Shown one piece after another: positions 23,806-32,301 of a stretch of DNA of 64,000 bases. A model generated the notes under the pieces. That model was given only the letters and a program-made list of their open reading frames with translations. It was not told the origin of the DNA and ran no database searches. Made by a program: the position numbers and the translations under genes. Within the stretch, counting starts at the first letter, position 1, and each line of letters opens with the position of its first letter. Source of the DNA: Chryseobacterium camelliae (lineage in GTDB: Bacteria; Bacteroidota; Bacteroidia; Flavobacteriales; Weeksellaceae); contig NZ_JAUTAL010000001.1 of NCBI RefSeq assembly GCF_030818575.1, forward strand, positions 124,001 through 188,000. Reading direction: 5' to 3'.

Positions 23806-24363
23806 ATGAAAACAACAGACCATATATTAATTATAGACCTTGAAGCAACATGCTGGGATGATCGTCCGCCGAGAGGCCAGGAGAGCGAAATCATAGAAAT
23901 CGGGGTCTGTCTTATGAATGCCGGAAACGGTAGGATTTTACGGAGCGAAGGCATCTTGGTAAAGCCTCAGTTTTCAGCAGTAAGTCCGTTCTGTACGGAA
24001 CTTACTTCCATCACTCCGCAGATGCTGGATGACGAAGGGATTCTGCTGGAAGATGCCCTTGATATCCTGAGAGCAGAATATGATTCCGAAAACCTTACCT
24101 GGGCAAGCTACGGAAATTACGATCTGAATATGCTCCGGGACCAGGCAAGAAAGTTCCGTGTGGACTATCCTTTGGGGGATGACCATATTAATGTGAAAAC
24201 CCTGTTCGGTGATCTGCATCCGGCAGTACGAAAAAGTGTCGGGATGGCCAGGGCATTGGGAGAATTGAACCTTAAACTCGAAGGAACCCATCACAGAGGT
24301 GTGGACGATGCCAGGAATATCACGAAGATTTTGTACTGGTGCCTGCAGCAGTATAAAACCTGA
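23806..24363 (+). CDS. DEDDh 3'-5' exonuclease, ERI1/KapD-like (2)
   Basis: 185 residues with the same motif order: IIDLEATCWDD, WASYGNYDLNML, and GTHHRGVDDARNITKIL. It is clearly paralogous to the preceding gene, including PPRGQESEIIEIG against PPGQKTDIIEIG, so a tandem duplication is likely. Both keep all catalytic residues, suggesting two active enzymes. Confidence 0.9.
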   Translation: MKTTDHILIIDLEATCWDDRPPRGQESEIIEIGVCLMNAGNGRILRSEGILVKPQFSAVSPFCTELTSITPQMLDDEGILLEDALDILRAEYDSENLTWASYGNYDLNMLRDQARKFRVDYPLGDDHINVKTLFGDLHPAVRKSVGMARALGELNLKLEGTHHRGVDDARNITKILYWCLQQYKT

Positions 24364-24550
24364 ATGTACGGTATCTGAAGTGGTAACCTTGGTAAACCGA
24401 TCATTTCATTATTCTTCCAACAACTTTATATACGTACAAATACATAGTCATGCATTACCTGTTGTGCTTCGGTAAAATAACAAATCAATGATGAAACATT
24501 ACAAACCTATTCTTAAGGGAACACTGTATTGAGTTTTATACTCATTACAA

Positions 24551-24778
24551 ATGAAAAAAATCAAACCGTTACGACAGGCTTTCGGAGCCGGTGAATATGA
24601 ATGTATTGATTTTCCCAAGAAAATTTCAAATATCAGGATTTCCAGAATTTTATATGGCGATACAATGGGATGCTTACGTTGCTTTCCGCACGGAATTGAA
24701 ACCGTTAATTCTAGACAGAATAAAATTCAGAAAAACTGGAAAAAATATAGAAATGTTCAGTGGAAAGCTAAATTATAA
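24551..24778 (+). CDS. Small hypothetical protein (75 residues)
   Basis: ATG 24551 to TAA 24778, starting MKKIKPLRQAFGAGEY and ending in a basic segment (NWKKYRNVQWKAK). It contains GCLRCFPHG with two Cys. A second overlapping frame is open from 24591, which lowers confidence. No family is recognised; it may be a gene remnant. A bidirectional hairpin follows at 24821. Confidence 0.35.
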   Translation: MKKIKPLRQAFGAGEYECIDFPKKISNIRISRILYGDTMGCLRCFPHGIETVNSRQNKIQKNWKKYRNVQWKAKL

Positions 24779-24820
24779 TTTTGGTAAAACCACATTTGAC
24801 CCAGGATATGATTAATCCAA

Positions 24821-24846
24821 AAAGGCTGTTGTTGAAACAGCCTTTT
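24821..24846. terminator. Bidirectional hairpin terminator
   Basis: AAAGGCTGTT and AACAGCCTTT form a 10-bp stem. T-rich sequence flanks both ends. It separates plus-strand DNA from the minus-strand HTH cassette. Confidence 0.7.
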
Positions 24847-24875
24847 GTGATTTTCTTTTAAACAGGATCTTTTGT

Positions 24876-25202
24876 TTATTTGATTTCATCTTCGAAATTT
24901 TTCCTCCATTTGGAAAGAGTAGTCCTGCTGATCTTATACTTTCTGGACATATAACTGGTGGAAAAACCATGTTTCTGTTGGTATTTCAGAAGCTTGATCA
25001 TCGTTTTCCTGTCATAGGTCTTCAGCTTTTGGTTGCTCTTCTGCATCTCTTTAGACTGTTGGAAAACTTTCTCATTGAAATTCAGTACATCTTCAGAAGT
25101 ATTCAGGTTTCTTAGTTGCCTCTGTACTTTAGGATCGTTCAGCTTTTCGGGATCAGACTGTTTCAGCATATCCGTGAAAATTTTTACATAGTTGGGACGC
25201 AT
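24876..25202 (-). CDS. Transposase-like HTH protein, second gene of HTH cassette (copy 2)
   Basis: 108 residues. The C-terminal part (KLKTYDRKTMIKLLKYQQKHG, then YMSRKYKISRTTLSKWRKNF) aligns with the 114-residue protein at 1202-1546. The N-terminal part is more diverged. No catalytic transposase domain is present. It follows the 142-residue HTH gene by 11 bp. Confidence 0.7.
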   Translation of the reverse strand: MRPNYVKIFTDMLKQSDPEKLNDPKVQRQLRNLNTSEDVLNFNEKVFQQSKEMQKSNQKLKTYDRKTMIKLLKYQQKHGFSTSYMSRKYKISRTTLSKWRKNFEDEIK

Positions 25203-25213
25203 TCAATTGTGTT

Positions 25214-25642
25214 TTAAACGTTATTATCGGTATTTTTTTGCAACCATCGGTGCAGGGTACTTTTCGGAATAGAGTATTCTCTGATGATTTCGGTTTGATT
25301 CATCTCCCCCGACTGGATGCGCTTAAGGATGAAATTTTTAATTTCCTGCGTGTAGATATTTTTCCTGAAATATGGGATTTTGTCAGATTTCTTGGCATCT
25401 TTCTTCACGGCAGACGGCGGCGCATACAGGATAAGATGTGAGCTGTATAATCTGAAAAAATCATATTCCAACAGCTTACTCCATCTCAGGAGCAGATCTG
25501 TGTCTATCGATTTGCTCTCGTATACTTTTTCAATAAACTCTTCGTCTTTTTTGAGGAAATTACATATTCTTTCCATTGTTATTTCCTGCTCTGCAACTCT
25601 TTCTTTAATGAATTGCCCTATATGTATTTCTTTATATAACAT
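25214..25642 (-). CDS. HTH protein with N-terminal helical domain, first gene of HTH cassette (copy 2)
   Basis: I chose the ATG at 25642; the frame is open 22 codons further but the paralogue at 1612-2040 begins at the same alignment position and has the same length of 142. Shared blocks include IHIGQFIKERV, LLRWSKLLEYDFFRLYSSHLILYAPP and FRKNIYTQEIKNFIL. A transposase-type HTH (TEIIREYSIPKSTLHRWLQK) closes the protein. Confidence 0.75.
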   Translation of the reverse strand: MLYKEIHIGQFIKERVAEQEITMERICNFLKKDEEFIEKVYESKSIDTDLLLRWSKLLEYDFFRLYSSHLILYAPPSAVKKDAKKSDKIPYFRKNIYTQEIKNFILKRIQSGEMNQTEIIREYSIPKSTLHRWLQKNTDNNV

Positions 25643-25827
25643 TGTATGATGATAATTGTTTGTTAATTGTATCAATTTGCTGGCCTTTTTTAATTTTAGC
25701 CTATTCAATGTAAGATTTATTTCTGTTAAACCACCGGGTTTATCATAAAAATCTATCTTAATTTTTTCATGTTGATGTTTTTGATTCGCTGATTATTCAA
25801 TGAAAGTTTATAGAATTATGCATTACT

Positions 25828-25911
25828 TTACATTTTCTTTTTATCAACCGGGAATATAGTATATATTTCAGCATCATAGGGTATTCCAATGTGGTAATTT
25901 ATAAGTTTCAT
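25828..25911 (-). CDS. Candidate 27-residue leader ORF of HTH cassette copy 2
   Basis: ATG 25911 to TAA 25828, starting MKLINYHIGIPYDAEIYT. It begins about 13 nt after the predicted transcription start of the promoter at 25931-25960, echoing the small ORF at 2423-2563 in copy 1. There is no sequence similarity between the two peptides, so the position may be coincidence. The remaining leader (25643-25827) holds only very short frames. Confidence 0.25.
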   Translation of the reverse strand: MKLINYHIGIPYDAEIYTIFPVDKKKM

Positions 25912-25930
25912 TGTTAGCTTCTGTTGGTCT

Positions 25931-25960
25931 CAAAATTAAAAAAATAAAAATTAAACCCAA
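25931..25960 (-). promoter_or_regulatory. Bacteroidetes promoter of HTH cassette copy 2
   Basis: On the minus strand TTG (25960-25958), 19 bp, then TAATTTTG (25938-25931) match the consensus exactly, as in copy 1. It predicts a leader of about 280 nt before the HTH gene. Confidence 0.6.
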
Positions 25961-26089
25961 ATAGTGCATGAAAAAATATTGTAAAAAAGATGTTTTAATT
26001 AAAAATTGAAACATTGAATCATTCTCTAACAGAACAGCAAATAGATGAACGGCATGTAAATTATTCTGTATGGCTTACCTTTGCACCCA

Positions 26090-27628
26090 ATGAAAACCGA
26101 TTTTGCACTATTCGATTTTTCCACGAAAATCAACTATAAAAATGAAATCTTATCCGGGCTTACCGTTGCAATGACGATGATTCCTGAATCCTTGTCTTTT
26201 GCTATTCTTGCGGGACTGTCGCCTTTAACCGGCCTTTATGCTGCTTTTATCATGGGATTGGTAACGGCTGTTTTCGGTGGCCGCCCCGGAATGGTTTCAG
26301 GAGGTGCGGGAGCAACCATTGTGGTTCTTATAGCGCTTATCCAGTCTCACGGCATACAGTACTTGTTGGCTACAGTAATTCTGGCAGGGCTGCTTCAGAC
26401 GGCGGTTGGTATTTTCAGGCTTGGTAAGTTTGTACGCCTGATCCCGCAGCCGGTAATGTATGGTTTTCTGAACGGTCTGGCCGTTATTATTTTTATGGCT
26501 CAGGTAGAGCAGTTTAAAATTACCGGTGTTGGTGGTTCGGTGAACTGGTTGCATGGAATGCCTTTATATATCATGGGCGGTTTAACGGTACTTACCATTG
26601 CTATTGTACTTATTTTCCCAAAAATCACCAGGGTAGTTCCTTCTTCCCTGGTCGCAATTCTTATCATCTTCGGTATTGTGGCGGTTACGGGTATCCAGAC
26701 GAAGACGGTATCTGATATTGCTTCGGTAAGCGGTAACCTCCCTTCTTTTCATATTCCGGAGATTCCTTTTTCGTGGGACACCATGAAGATTATTTTTCCT
26801 TATGCCTTGATTATGGCCGGGGTAGGGCTTATAGAGTCGCTTCTAACCTTATCCATGGTGGATGAAATTACCAATACCAAGGGAAATGCAGACAGGGAGT
26901 CTGTAGCTCAGGGAGTGGCCAATATAACCAATGGTTTTTTTGGCGGTATGGGAGGCTGTGCCATGGTAGCCCAAACGCTAGTTAACCTTAATGCAGGTTC
27001 CAGAAGCAGGCTGTCCGGAATTATTGCTGCCCTCACGATTCTTGTTATTATTCTGGTAGGTGCTCCTTTTATTGAGAAGATTCCTATGGCTGCTTTGGTA
27101 GGGGTTATGATGATGGTTGCCATAAGTACGTTTCAGTGGGTATCTGTGCGCATCGTTAATAAAATGCCCAAATCCGATATTTTCGTAGGTATTACCGTTG
27201 CACTCATTACCATTGTACTGCATAATCTTGCACTGGCGGTTTTGGTGGGCGTGATCATTTCCGCACTGGTTTTTGCCTGGGACAATGCCAAAAGGATCCG
27301 TGCAAGAAAGCATACGGATGAACAGGGTATCAAACATTATGAAATTTATGGACCGCTCTTTTTCGGATCTGTTGCGGCATTTATAGAAAAATTTGACCCG
27401 GAAAATGACCCGGGGGAAGTTGTTATTGATTTTAAAGAGAGCAGGGTTGCGGATATGAGTGCGATTGATGCCCTGGATAAAATCTCTAAGCGATACCGGG
27501 AACAGCATAAAACCGTGCACCTCCGGCATCTGAGCGAAGACTGCATAATGCTGCTTAAAAATGCTGAAGCGGTGATCGATGTAAATATTCAGGAAGATCC
27601 TACGTATAAAGTAATGCCTGAACGATGA
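26090..27628 (+). CDS. SulP-family anion (sulfate) permease with STAS domain
   Basis: 512 residues from ATG 26090 (a TTG three codons upstream overlaps the TACCTTTG promoter box at 26076-26083 and is unlikely). The SulP membrane core has 10-14 helices (ESLSFAILAGLSPLTGLYAAF, AGVGLIESLLTLSMVDEITN in parts, GGCAMVAQTLVN), and a C-terminal STAS domain spans about 410-500 (VVIDFKESRVADMSAIDAL). It transports sulfate, bicarbonate or another anion; the substrate cannot be told. The gene stands alone and converges on the LamG gene. Confidence 0.9.
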   Translation: MKTDFALFDFSTKINYKNEILSGLTVAMTMIPESLSFAILAGLSPLTGLYAAFIMGLVTAVFGGRPGMVSGGAGATIVVLIALIQSHGIQYLLATVILAGLLQTAVGIFRLGKFVRLIPQPVMYGFLNGLAVIIFMAQVEQFKITGVGGSVNWLHGMPLYIMGGLTVLTIAIVLIFPKITRVVPSSLVAILIIFGIVAVTGIQTKTVSDIASVSGNLPSFHIPEIPFSWDTMKIIFPYALIMAGVGLIESLLTLSMVDEITNTKGNADRESVAQGVANITNGFFGGMGGCAMVAQTLVNLNAGSRSRLSGIIAALTILVIILVGAPFIEKIPMAALVGVMMMVAISTFQWVSVRIVNKMPKSDIFVGITVALITIVLHNLALAVLVGVIISALVFAWDNAKRIRARKHTDEQGIKHYEIYGPLFFGSVAAFIEKFDPENDPGEVVIDFKESRVADMSAIDALDKISKRYREQHKTVHLRHLSEDCIMLLKNAEAVIDVNIQEDPTYKVMPER

Positions 27629-27705
27629 GGATTGGGCAAGAGCAATTTATGATGATCTTAAGCAATAATGCCTATCATATGAATATGAGGCAGCTCAGAA
27701 AAATA

Positions 27706-27727
27706 GAGACTGACCTAAAGGTCAGCC
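27706..27727 (-). terminator. Hairpin terminator of the LamG gene
   Basis: CTGACC-TAAA-GGTCAG (27710-27725) extends to about 8-9 bp with wobble. On the minus strand it is followed by CTATTTTTC. Confidence 0.55.
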
Positions 27728-27745
27728 TCCATAATATAGAGAAAG

Positions 27746-28675
27746 TTACTTTTTGATGAATTTAAGCGGTTGAGTACCTTCGACTTCTATGATGTATGTT
27801 CCTCTCTGAAGTTCTGAAACCTGAATATTCTTCTTATCCGAAAGAGTACCGGATGATATTTTTCTTCCGTTCATATCAGTAATGACATAGGTTTTTGTTC
27901 CTTTTAAAGGCAGGCTGACACTGATGAAATCTCCTGCAGGATTTGGCGCAATGCTTCCTGCTGAGGTTTTTACTTCTTTGGTTGATAAAACTCCGGTGTA
28001 CAGCTGGTTGACTTCTGATGCGCTTAGTGCCCTGTTCCAGATCCCCACATCATCAATGTTTGCAGCAATATAGCCCCCGCTTATGGCCCTGCCGATATAA
28101 AATGGCATTGCAGCCTGGGTGGCATTGGTGTAGGTGTTGGTTGCAGTCCCTACCGAAACGCCGTTTTTGTACACCTGCATCGTCTGGTTATTGTATACGG
28201 CTACATAATGTTCCCATTGTGAGGTTGAATAGGCCGGACCATTTACCCATGTCCACGATTGCCCCTGCTTATTGGTTCCGTAAATTGGTTTCGTAGTGTC
28301 ACATTGAAAAAGCCAGATGAAATTTCCACCGGTATTGGATCCGCTCATGAGGGCAACCCCTTCAGTATTGCCGGACTTTTTCATCCAGAAAGAGATTGAG
28401 TGAGCTCCGGATAGAGAAAACGTGTAAGAGAGTGCATTGCTGCTAAGGTAACTTGTAGTACCGTTAAATGCATAAGCTGAATTGGGATTTCCATTGCGGT
28501 CGGCAGTAAGAGTGGCGCTGTTTACCATCAGGTTATTACCATTAGCGCTGGAGTCATTCGCGTTTCCGTTAAAACCCCACCATGCAACCAGTCCTGAGGC
28601 TGGTACATAATTGGGGGTTTGCGCAGTTGTACATAATGAAACCGCTAAAGCAGCAAATAAATAGATTTTTTTCAT
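27746..28675 (-). CDS. Secreted LamG-domain protein with T9SS sorting domain
   Basis: 309 residues: signal peptide (MKKIYLFAALAVSLCTTAQ), a concanavalin A/LamG-like beta-sandwich (about 28-225; GLVAWWGFNGNANDSS, AHSISFWMKKSG, IGRAISGGYIAANIDDVGIWNRALS in parts), and a T9SS type A C-terminal signal (about 240-309; APNPAGDFISVSL, YVITDMNGRKISSG, GTYIIEVEG, ending in KFIKK). It should be exported by the type IX system and bound to the surface or released. The ligand, probably a glycan, is unknown. Confidence 0.88.
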   Translation of the reverse strand: MKKIYLFAALAVSLCTTAQTPNYVPASGLVAWWGFNGNANDSSANGNNLMVNSATLTADRNGNPNSAYAFNGTTSYLSSNALSYTFSLSGAHSISFWMKKSGNTEGVALMSGSNTGGNFIWLFQCDTTKPIYGTNKQGQSWTWVNGPAYSTSQWEHYVAVYNNQTMQVYKNGVSVGTATNTYTNATQAAMPFYIGRAISGGYIAANIDDVGIWNRALSASEVNQLYTGVLSTKEVKTSAGSIAPNPAGDFISVSLPLKGTKTYVITDMNGRKISSGTLSDKKNIQVSELQRGTYIIEVEGTQPLKFIKK

Positions 28676-28960
28676 AGTAGTTTATTTAAACGTTTAAATA
28701 TATCGCAATTTTACGAATATTTGTTAAATTATGCTAATTATAAGTATTAAATTTAAATTAAATGACTTTAAATTGTGTATTATTTTATTTAAAATATTTT
28801 GTTTTGATTATTTAATAATTGAATGGTTTTGACTTCAGGTGATTAATTGTAAATAAAATTCATTTGTTAAATAATATTGCATAAAATTGATCACTAAGTT
28901 TCATCTGATTCAGGGGAATCCTAATGATTGATCAAAATCTTAAAATATTATAAAAATCGG

Positions 28961-28988
28961 TTGCGTATTTTTAAAAATTTTATCTTTG
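28961..28988 (+). promoter_or_regulatory. Promoter of ter-type operon
   Basis: TTG (28961-28963), 17 bp, TATCTTTG (28981-28988). The spacing is two short of the consensus. The rest of 28676-28960 is very AT-rich with no gene seen. Confidence 0.5.
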
Positions 28989-29030
28989 AGGAGAATTGAA
29001 TAATCCTGTCATTGTATTTGTCATAGATCG

Positions 29031-29069
29031 ATGGATCCTTCAAAAAAACTTTTAACTCATCTATTTTGA
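29031..29069 (+). CDS. Candidate 12-residue leader peptide coupled to HAD gene
   Basis: ATG 29031 opens MDPSKKLLTHLF and stops at TGA 29067-29069, overlapping the TTG start of the HAD gene in a TTGA arrangement. Such overlap suggests translational coupling. It is too short to judge by sequence alone. Confidence 0.3.
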   Translation: MDPSKKLLTHLF

Positions 29070-29734
29070 AAACAGAAATCAATATTCAAGATCATGCCCA
29101 CTTTTCCTTTGATTTGTGGCTTACTTTAATTAAATCACATCCTGAATTTAAGACTAAAAGAGCTGCGCTGTTTGCTGAATTTTTCAATATTAATCAGCCT
29201 GCCGTTAAAGTAAATGAAACCGTGAAGTATTATGATGATATGTGTAATACGATCAATGAAGTAATCGGGAACAATATAGATACATTTGAAATTTATATGT
29301 TGATTCTGGGGTCTTTGCAGGTGGATATAAGAGGAATAAAGCAGCAGCAGCTCCACGATTTTTATCAAGAAAGTGAGCGGCTGTTCATGGAATATCGGCC
29401 TGTAATCATTTTTGATAATTTGCATGCTTTGTTTGAGGAGATCAGGAATCAGGATAAGACGATAAGCATTCTTAGCAACACGGGATTCATAAAAGGAAGA
29501 ACGATGCGTAAATTCCTTATTGAAGAGAATCTGGATGCCTATATTGATTTTCATGTCTATTCAGATGAGATTAATTGCTCAAAACCAAATCCGCTGGCTT
29601 TTCGTGAAGTTAAAAACAATATCAAAAATAAGAATATAGACATAAGCCAGGTCCTTCATATTGGTGATAATCCTGTTGCTGATTATAAAGGTGCCAGAGA
29701 TTTCGGTTTTAGTGCCCATTTGCTTAAAATATAG
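29066..29734 (+). CDS. HAD-family hydrolase of ter-type operon
   Basis: The start is a TTG at 29066, since motif I (FSFDLWLTL, nucleophile D16) lies too close to the N-terminus for a later start. Further HAD motifs are SILSNTGF (about 133-140), a Lys region CSKPNPLAF, and HIGDNPVADYKGA (about 196-208). 222 residues. HAD phosphatases occur beside a PRTase in the biosynthetic module predicted for Ter stress systems. The next gene follows after 6 bp. Confidence 0.8.
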   Translation: MKTEINIQDHAHFSFDLWLTLIKSHPEFKTKRAALFAEFFNINQPAVKVNETVKYYDDMCNTINEVIGNNIDTFEIYMLILGSLQVDIRGIKQQQLHDFYQESERLFMEYRPVIIFDNLHALFEEIRNQDKTISILSNTGFIKGRTMRKFLIEENLDAYIDFHVYSDEINCSKPNPLAFREVKNNIKNKNIDISQVLHIGDNPVADYKGARDFGFSAHLLKI

Positions 29735-29740
29735 ATCAGA

Positions 29741-30565
29741 ATGAATACACGATACAGTTTACATCATATACATACTGCTGAAGAATTTACCTTTTCACCA
29801 GAATCATACAGTTATTTTAAATACGGACTGACTTCATATGCTGAAAAATTTGCAAAAGAACTATTTGCAGGTTTTATTGTCAAACATGGAAATATGCTTT
29901 TGCAGAATAAGGAGATCGTAGTGCTGCCAAGTCCTTACATGGCGATTCCTACAGCATCCAATTTCCTGTGTTTCTATTTTAAGAAGCATCTGGACTTCTA
30001 TCTGTTTCAGAAGGGAAAAAAATCCAGTGTTCTGTCTAAAATCAATCGTAACCAGACCTATATAACAGATTATGGGAACCTTAGTTTTGAAGAGCGTAAA
30101 AATTTGATTGCCAATGACACATATTATATTGATAAAGATTTCTTGAAAGGGAAGCTATGTCTATTTATAGATGACATCAAAATTACGGGTAGCCATGAAT
30201 ACACTGTGAATAAAATTTTGGATCAGTATAAAGTGGAAGGTGATTTCCTGTTTATATACTATGCTGAACTCATGAATAAAGATATAGATCCTACTATTGA
30301 AAACTTTTTCAATTATTATGCGGTCAAAAACGTGGAGCATGTAGCGGAGGTAATGAAAAGTCCCGATTTTGAATTTAATACACGAATTGTAAAATATATT
30401 TTAGGATTGGATTCAGGTAAATTTGATTATCTTACGTCTACAGTTAAAAAGGAGCAGATGGACCTATTATTAGAACTTGCCATCAGCAATAATTATCATT
30501 TAATAAAAGAGTACAAAAACAATATTAATATTTTAACACAAACCGAATTATATCATGGCTATTAA
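29741..30565 (+). CDS. Phosphoribosyltransferase-like protein of ter-type operon
   Basis: 274 residues. The PRPP-binding loop is LCLFIDDIKITGSHEYTV (about 140-157, DDIKITGS core), and a pyrophosphate-loop candidate is VVLPSPYMAIPTASN (about 65-79). This fits the PRTase class that Ter-operon surveys place in a nucleoside-like metabolite pathway, working with the HAD enzyme upstream. It overlaps the TerD gene by 11 bp. The product made is unknown. Confidence 0.75.
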   Translation: MNTRYSLHHIHTAEEFTFSPESYSYFKYGLTSYAEKFAKELFAGFIVKHGNMLLQNKEIVVLPSPYMAIPTASNFLCFYFKKHLDFYLFQKGKKSSVLSKINRNQTYITDYGNLSFEERKNLIANDTYYIDKDFLKGKLCLFIDDIKITGSHEYTVNKILDQYKVEGDFLFIYYAELMNKDIDPTIENFFNYYAVKNVEHVAEVMKSPDFEFNTRIVKYILGLDSGKFDYLTSTVKKEQMDLLLELAISNNYHLIKEYKNNINILTQTELYHGY

Positions 30566-31109
30566 TTTACAGAAAGGACAAAGAGAAAATATAAATGCCC
30601 CTAAATTTACAGTAGGATTAGGATGGGATACTAATAATACATCAACAGGAGGAGCTTTCGATTTAGATGCATCCTTATTTTTGTTGGGTGAGAATAAAAA
30701 GTTAATTTCCGATAACCACTTTATCTTTTATAATAATCTTGAATCTCCGGACAAATCAGTTATTCACTCAGGCGATAATTTGACCGGTGATGGGGATGGT
30801 GATGACGAGCAGATTAAGATTGATCTTACGAAAATTGATCCTGCTGTAAAAGAGATTACCGTAGTCGTAACTATCCATGAAGCAGATGCAAGAAGGCAAA
30901 ACTTTGGACAGGTAAGAAATTCTTTTATACGGATTTTTAATACTGACACAAATGAAGAAATCCTTAAATATGAACTTGATGAAGATTTTTCAATTGAAAC
31001 GGCAGTAGAGTTCGGAAGGATTTATAACAGAAACGGAGAATGGAAATTTGAAGCTGTGGGGACAGGACAGCGCGAAGGCCTTGAAAAATTTGTATCAATT
31101 TATCAATAA
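30555..31109 (+). CDS. terD: TerD-family tellurium/stress protein (1)
   Basis: 184 residues, the usual TerD length, one TerD domain: starts MAINLQKGQRENI, then GLGWDTN, GGAFDLDAS (about 33-41), and the calcium-binding HSGDNLTGDGDGDDEQI (about 72-88), then EFGRIYNRNGEWKFEAVG near the end. All acidic Ca2+ ligands are kept. It is cytoplasmic and expected to join a TerC/TerD membrane-associated complex. Confidence 0.93.
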   Translation: MAINLQKGQRENINAPKFTVGLGWDTNNTSTGGAFDLDASLFLLGENKKLISDNHFIFYNNLESPDKSVIHSGDNLTGDGDGDDEQIKIDLTKIDPAVKEITVVVTIHEADARRQNFGQVRNSFIRIFNTDTNEEILKYELDEDFSIETAVEFGRIYNRNGEWKFEAVGTGQREGLEKFVSIYQ

Positions 31110-31115
31110 TTTATC

Positions 31116-32288
31116 ATGGATAATCAGGAAAATCAGTCCGTTGATCCATTTGGATCCATTGAGCCGCTAAAAACATTTGAACCAACTCCAATGTCTGCGC
31201 CGCCCGGCATGGCAACTCAAAATACGTCCTCTGCTCCATTGGTGGATAAGGAAGGAAACGTCAACCTTAACCAGCTGAAAACAGAGGAACGCCAGAAGTA
31301 CGAAGTACTGGCAGATTCTATTGATGAAACAAACCCGGGATCGATAATAAATTTTGGTGCAGATCTCCAAAGAACGTTATCTAACCAGAGTGACAGTTTT
31401 CTTGGAAATGTAAGGAGATCGAATTCGGGAGAAGTAGGAGAGCTGATTAATAATCTGCTTGTTGAATTGAATTATGTAGACGTTGAAGAGCTCAATCAGA
31501 ATAAATTCAAAAGCTTTTTAAGCAAATTACCTTTCATGAAAAGTGTCATGACACAGATTGAGAATTTATTTGCCAAATACGATAAGATCATCAACAATAT
31601 AGACCAGATCTCATATAAGGTCAATGCCGGAATTATTACTTCTACTAAGGATAATGCTGTTTTGCAGACTATTTTTGAGAGTAACATAACGGCCATAAAG
31701 CAGATAGAAGAATTAGTGATTGCGGGAAATCTGAGAATGGAGAAAGCTGGGACTGAACTTACTGCTATGGAATCTGCACCACAAAATTATCAGGATTATC
31801 AGATTGCTGACAAAAGAGATTTTATTACCAGGTTAGACCGTAGGCTGGCAGATCTTAAGGTGGTCCGCCTGATTATGATGCAGTCTCTACCTCAGATCAG
31901 GCTGGTTCAGAATAATAACGTATCCATTGCTGAAAAGGCGCAGACTATTCTCACCACAACACTGCCACTTTGGAAAAATCAACTTTCACTGGCCGTTGCA
32001 ATGTACAGGCAGCAGCAGAATATTGAAATTCAGCAGAAAGTTTCCTCTACAACAGAAGAAATCCTAAGAAAGAATGCGGAGCGTCTGGGACAGAACTCTG
32101 TGAATGTTGCCAAGGCTAATGAACAGACCATTGTTTCTATTGATACATTGAGGGAAACGACCTCAAAATTAATCAATACTTTAAATGAAGTGAAGCAGAT
32201 CCAGAAGCAGGGAGCAGAAGGCAGAAGGAAACTGGATCAGGACTTAATGACTCTGGAACACGAATTAAAAGCAAACGTAAGAGGATAA
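31116..32288 (+). CDS. telA: TelA/toxic anion resistance family protein
   Basis: 390 residues. The N-terminal 60 residues are Pro/Ser-rich and disordered; the rest is a long helical TelA domain (SIDETNPGSIINFGADLQRTLS in parts, VRLIMMQSLPQIRLVQNNN, TTTLPLWKNQLSLAVAM near 290). TelA proteins accompany TerD/TerC in tellurite and phage/colicin resistance loci, probably in membrane-associated complexes. It lies 6 bp after terD. Confidence 0.9.
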   Translation: MDNQENQSVDPFGSIEPLKTFEPTPMSAPPGMATQNTSSAPLVDKEGNVNLNQLKTEERQKYEVLADSIDETNPGSIINFGADLQRTLSNQSDSFLGNVRRSNSGEVGELINNLLVELNYVDVEELNQNKFKSFLSKLPFMKSVMTQIENLFAKYDKIINNIDQISYKVNAGIITSTKDNAVLQTIFESNITAIKQIEELVIAGNLRMEKAGTELTAMESAPQNYQDYQIADKRDFITRLDRRLADLKVVRLIMMQSLPQIRLVQNNNVSIAEKAQTILTTTLPLWKNQLSLAVAMYRQQQNIEIQQKVSSTTEEILRKNAERLGQNSVNVAKANEQTIVSIDTLRETTSKLINTLNEVKQIQKQGAEGRRKLDQDLMTLEHELKANVRG

Positions 32289-32301
32289 TAGCGGTTCAGA
32301 G

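Noticed and set aside
24591..24815. Second overlapping frame beside the 75-residue ORF
   Set aside because: Starts inside the first ORF and shows no family motif; kept only the frame beginning at 24551, itself at low confidence.
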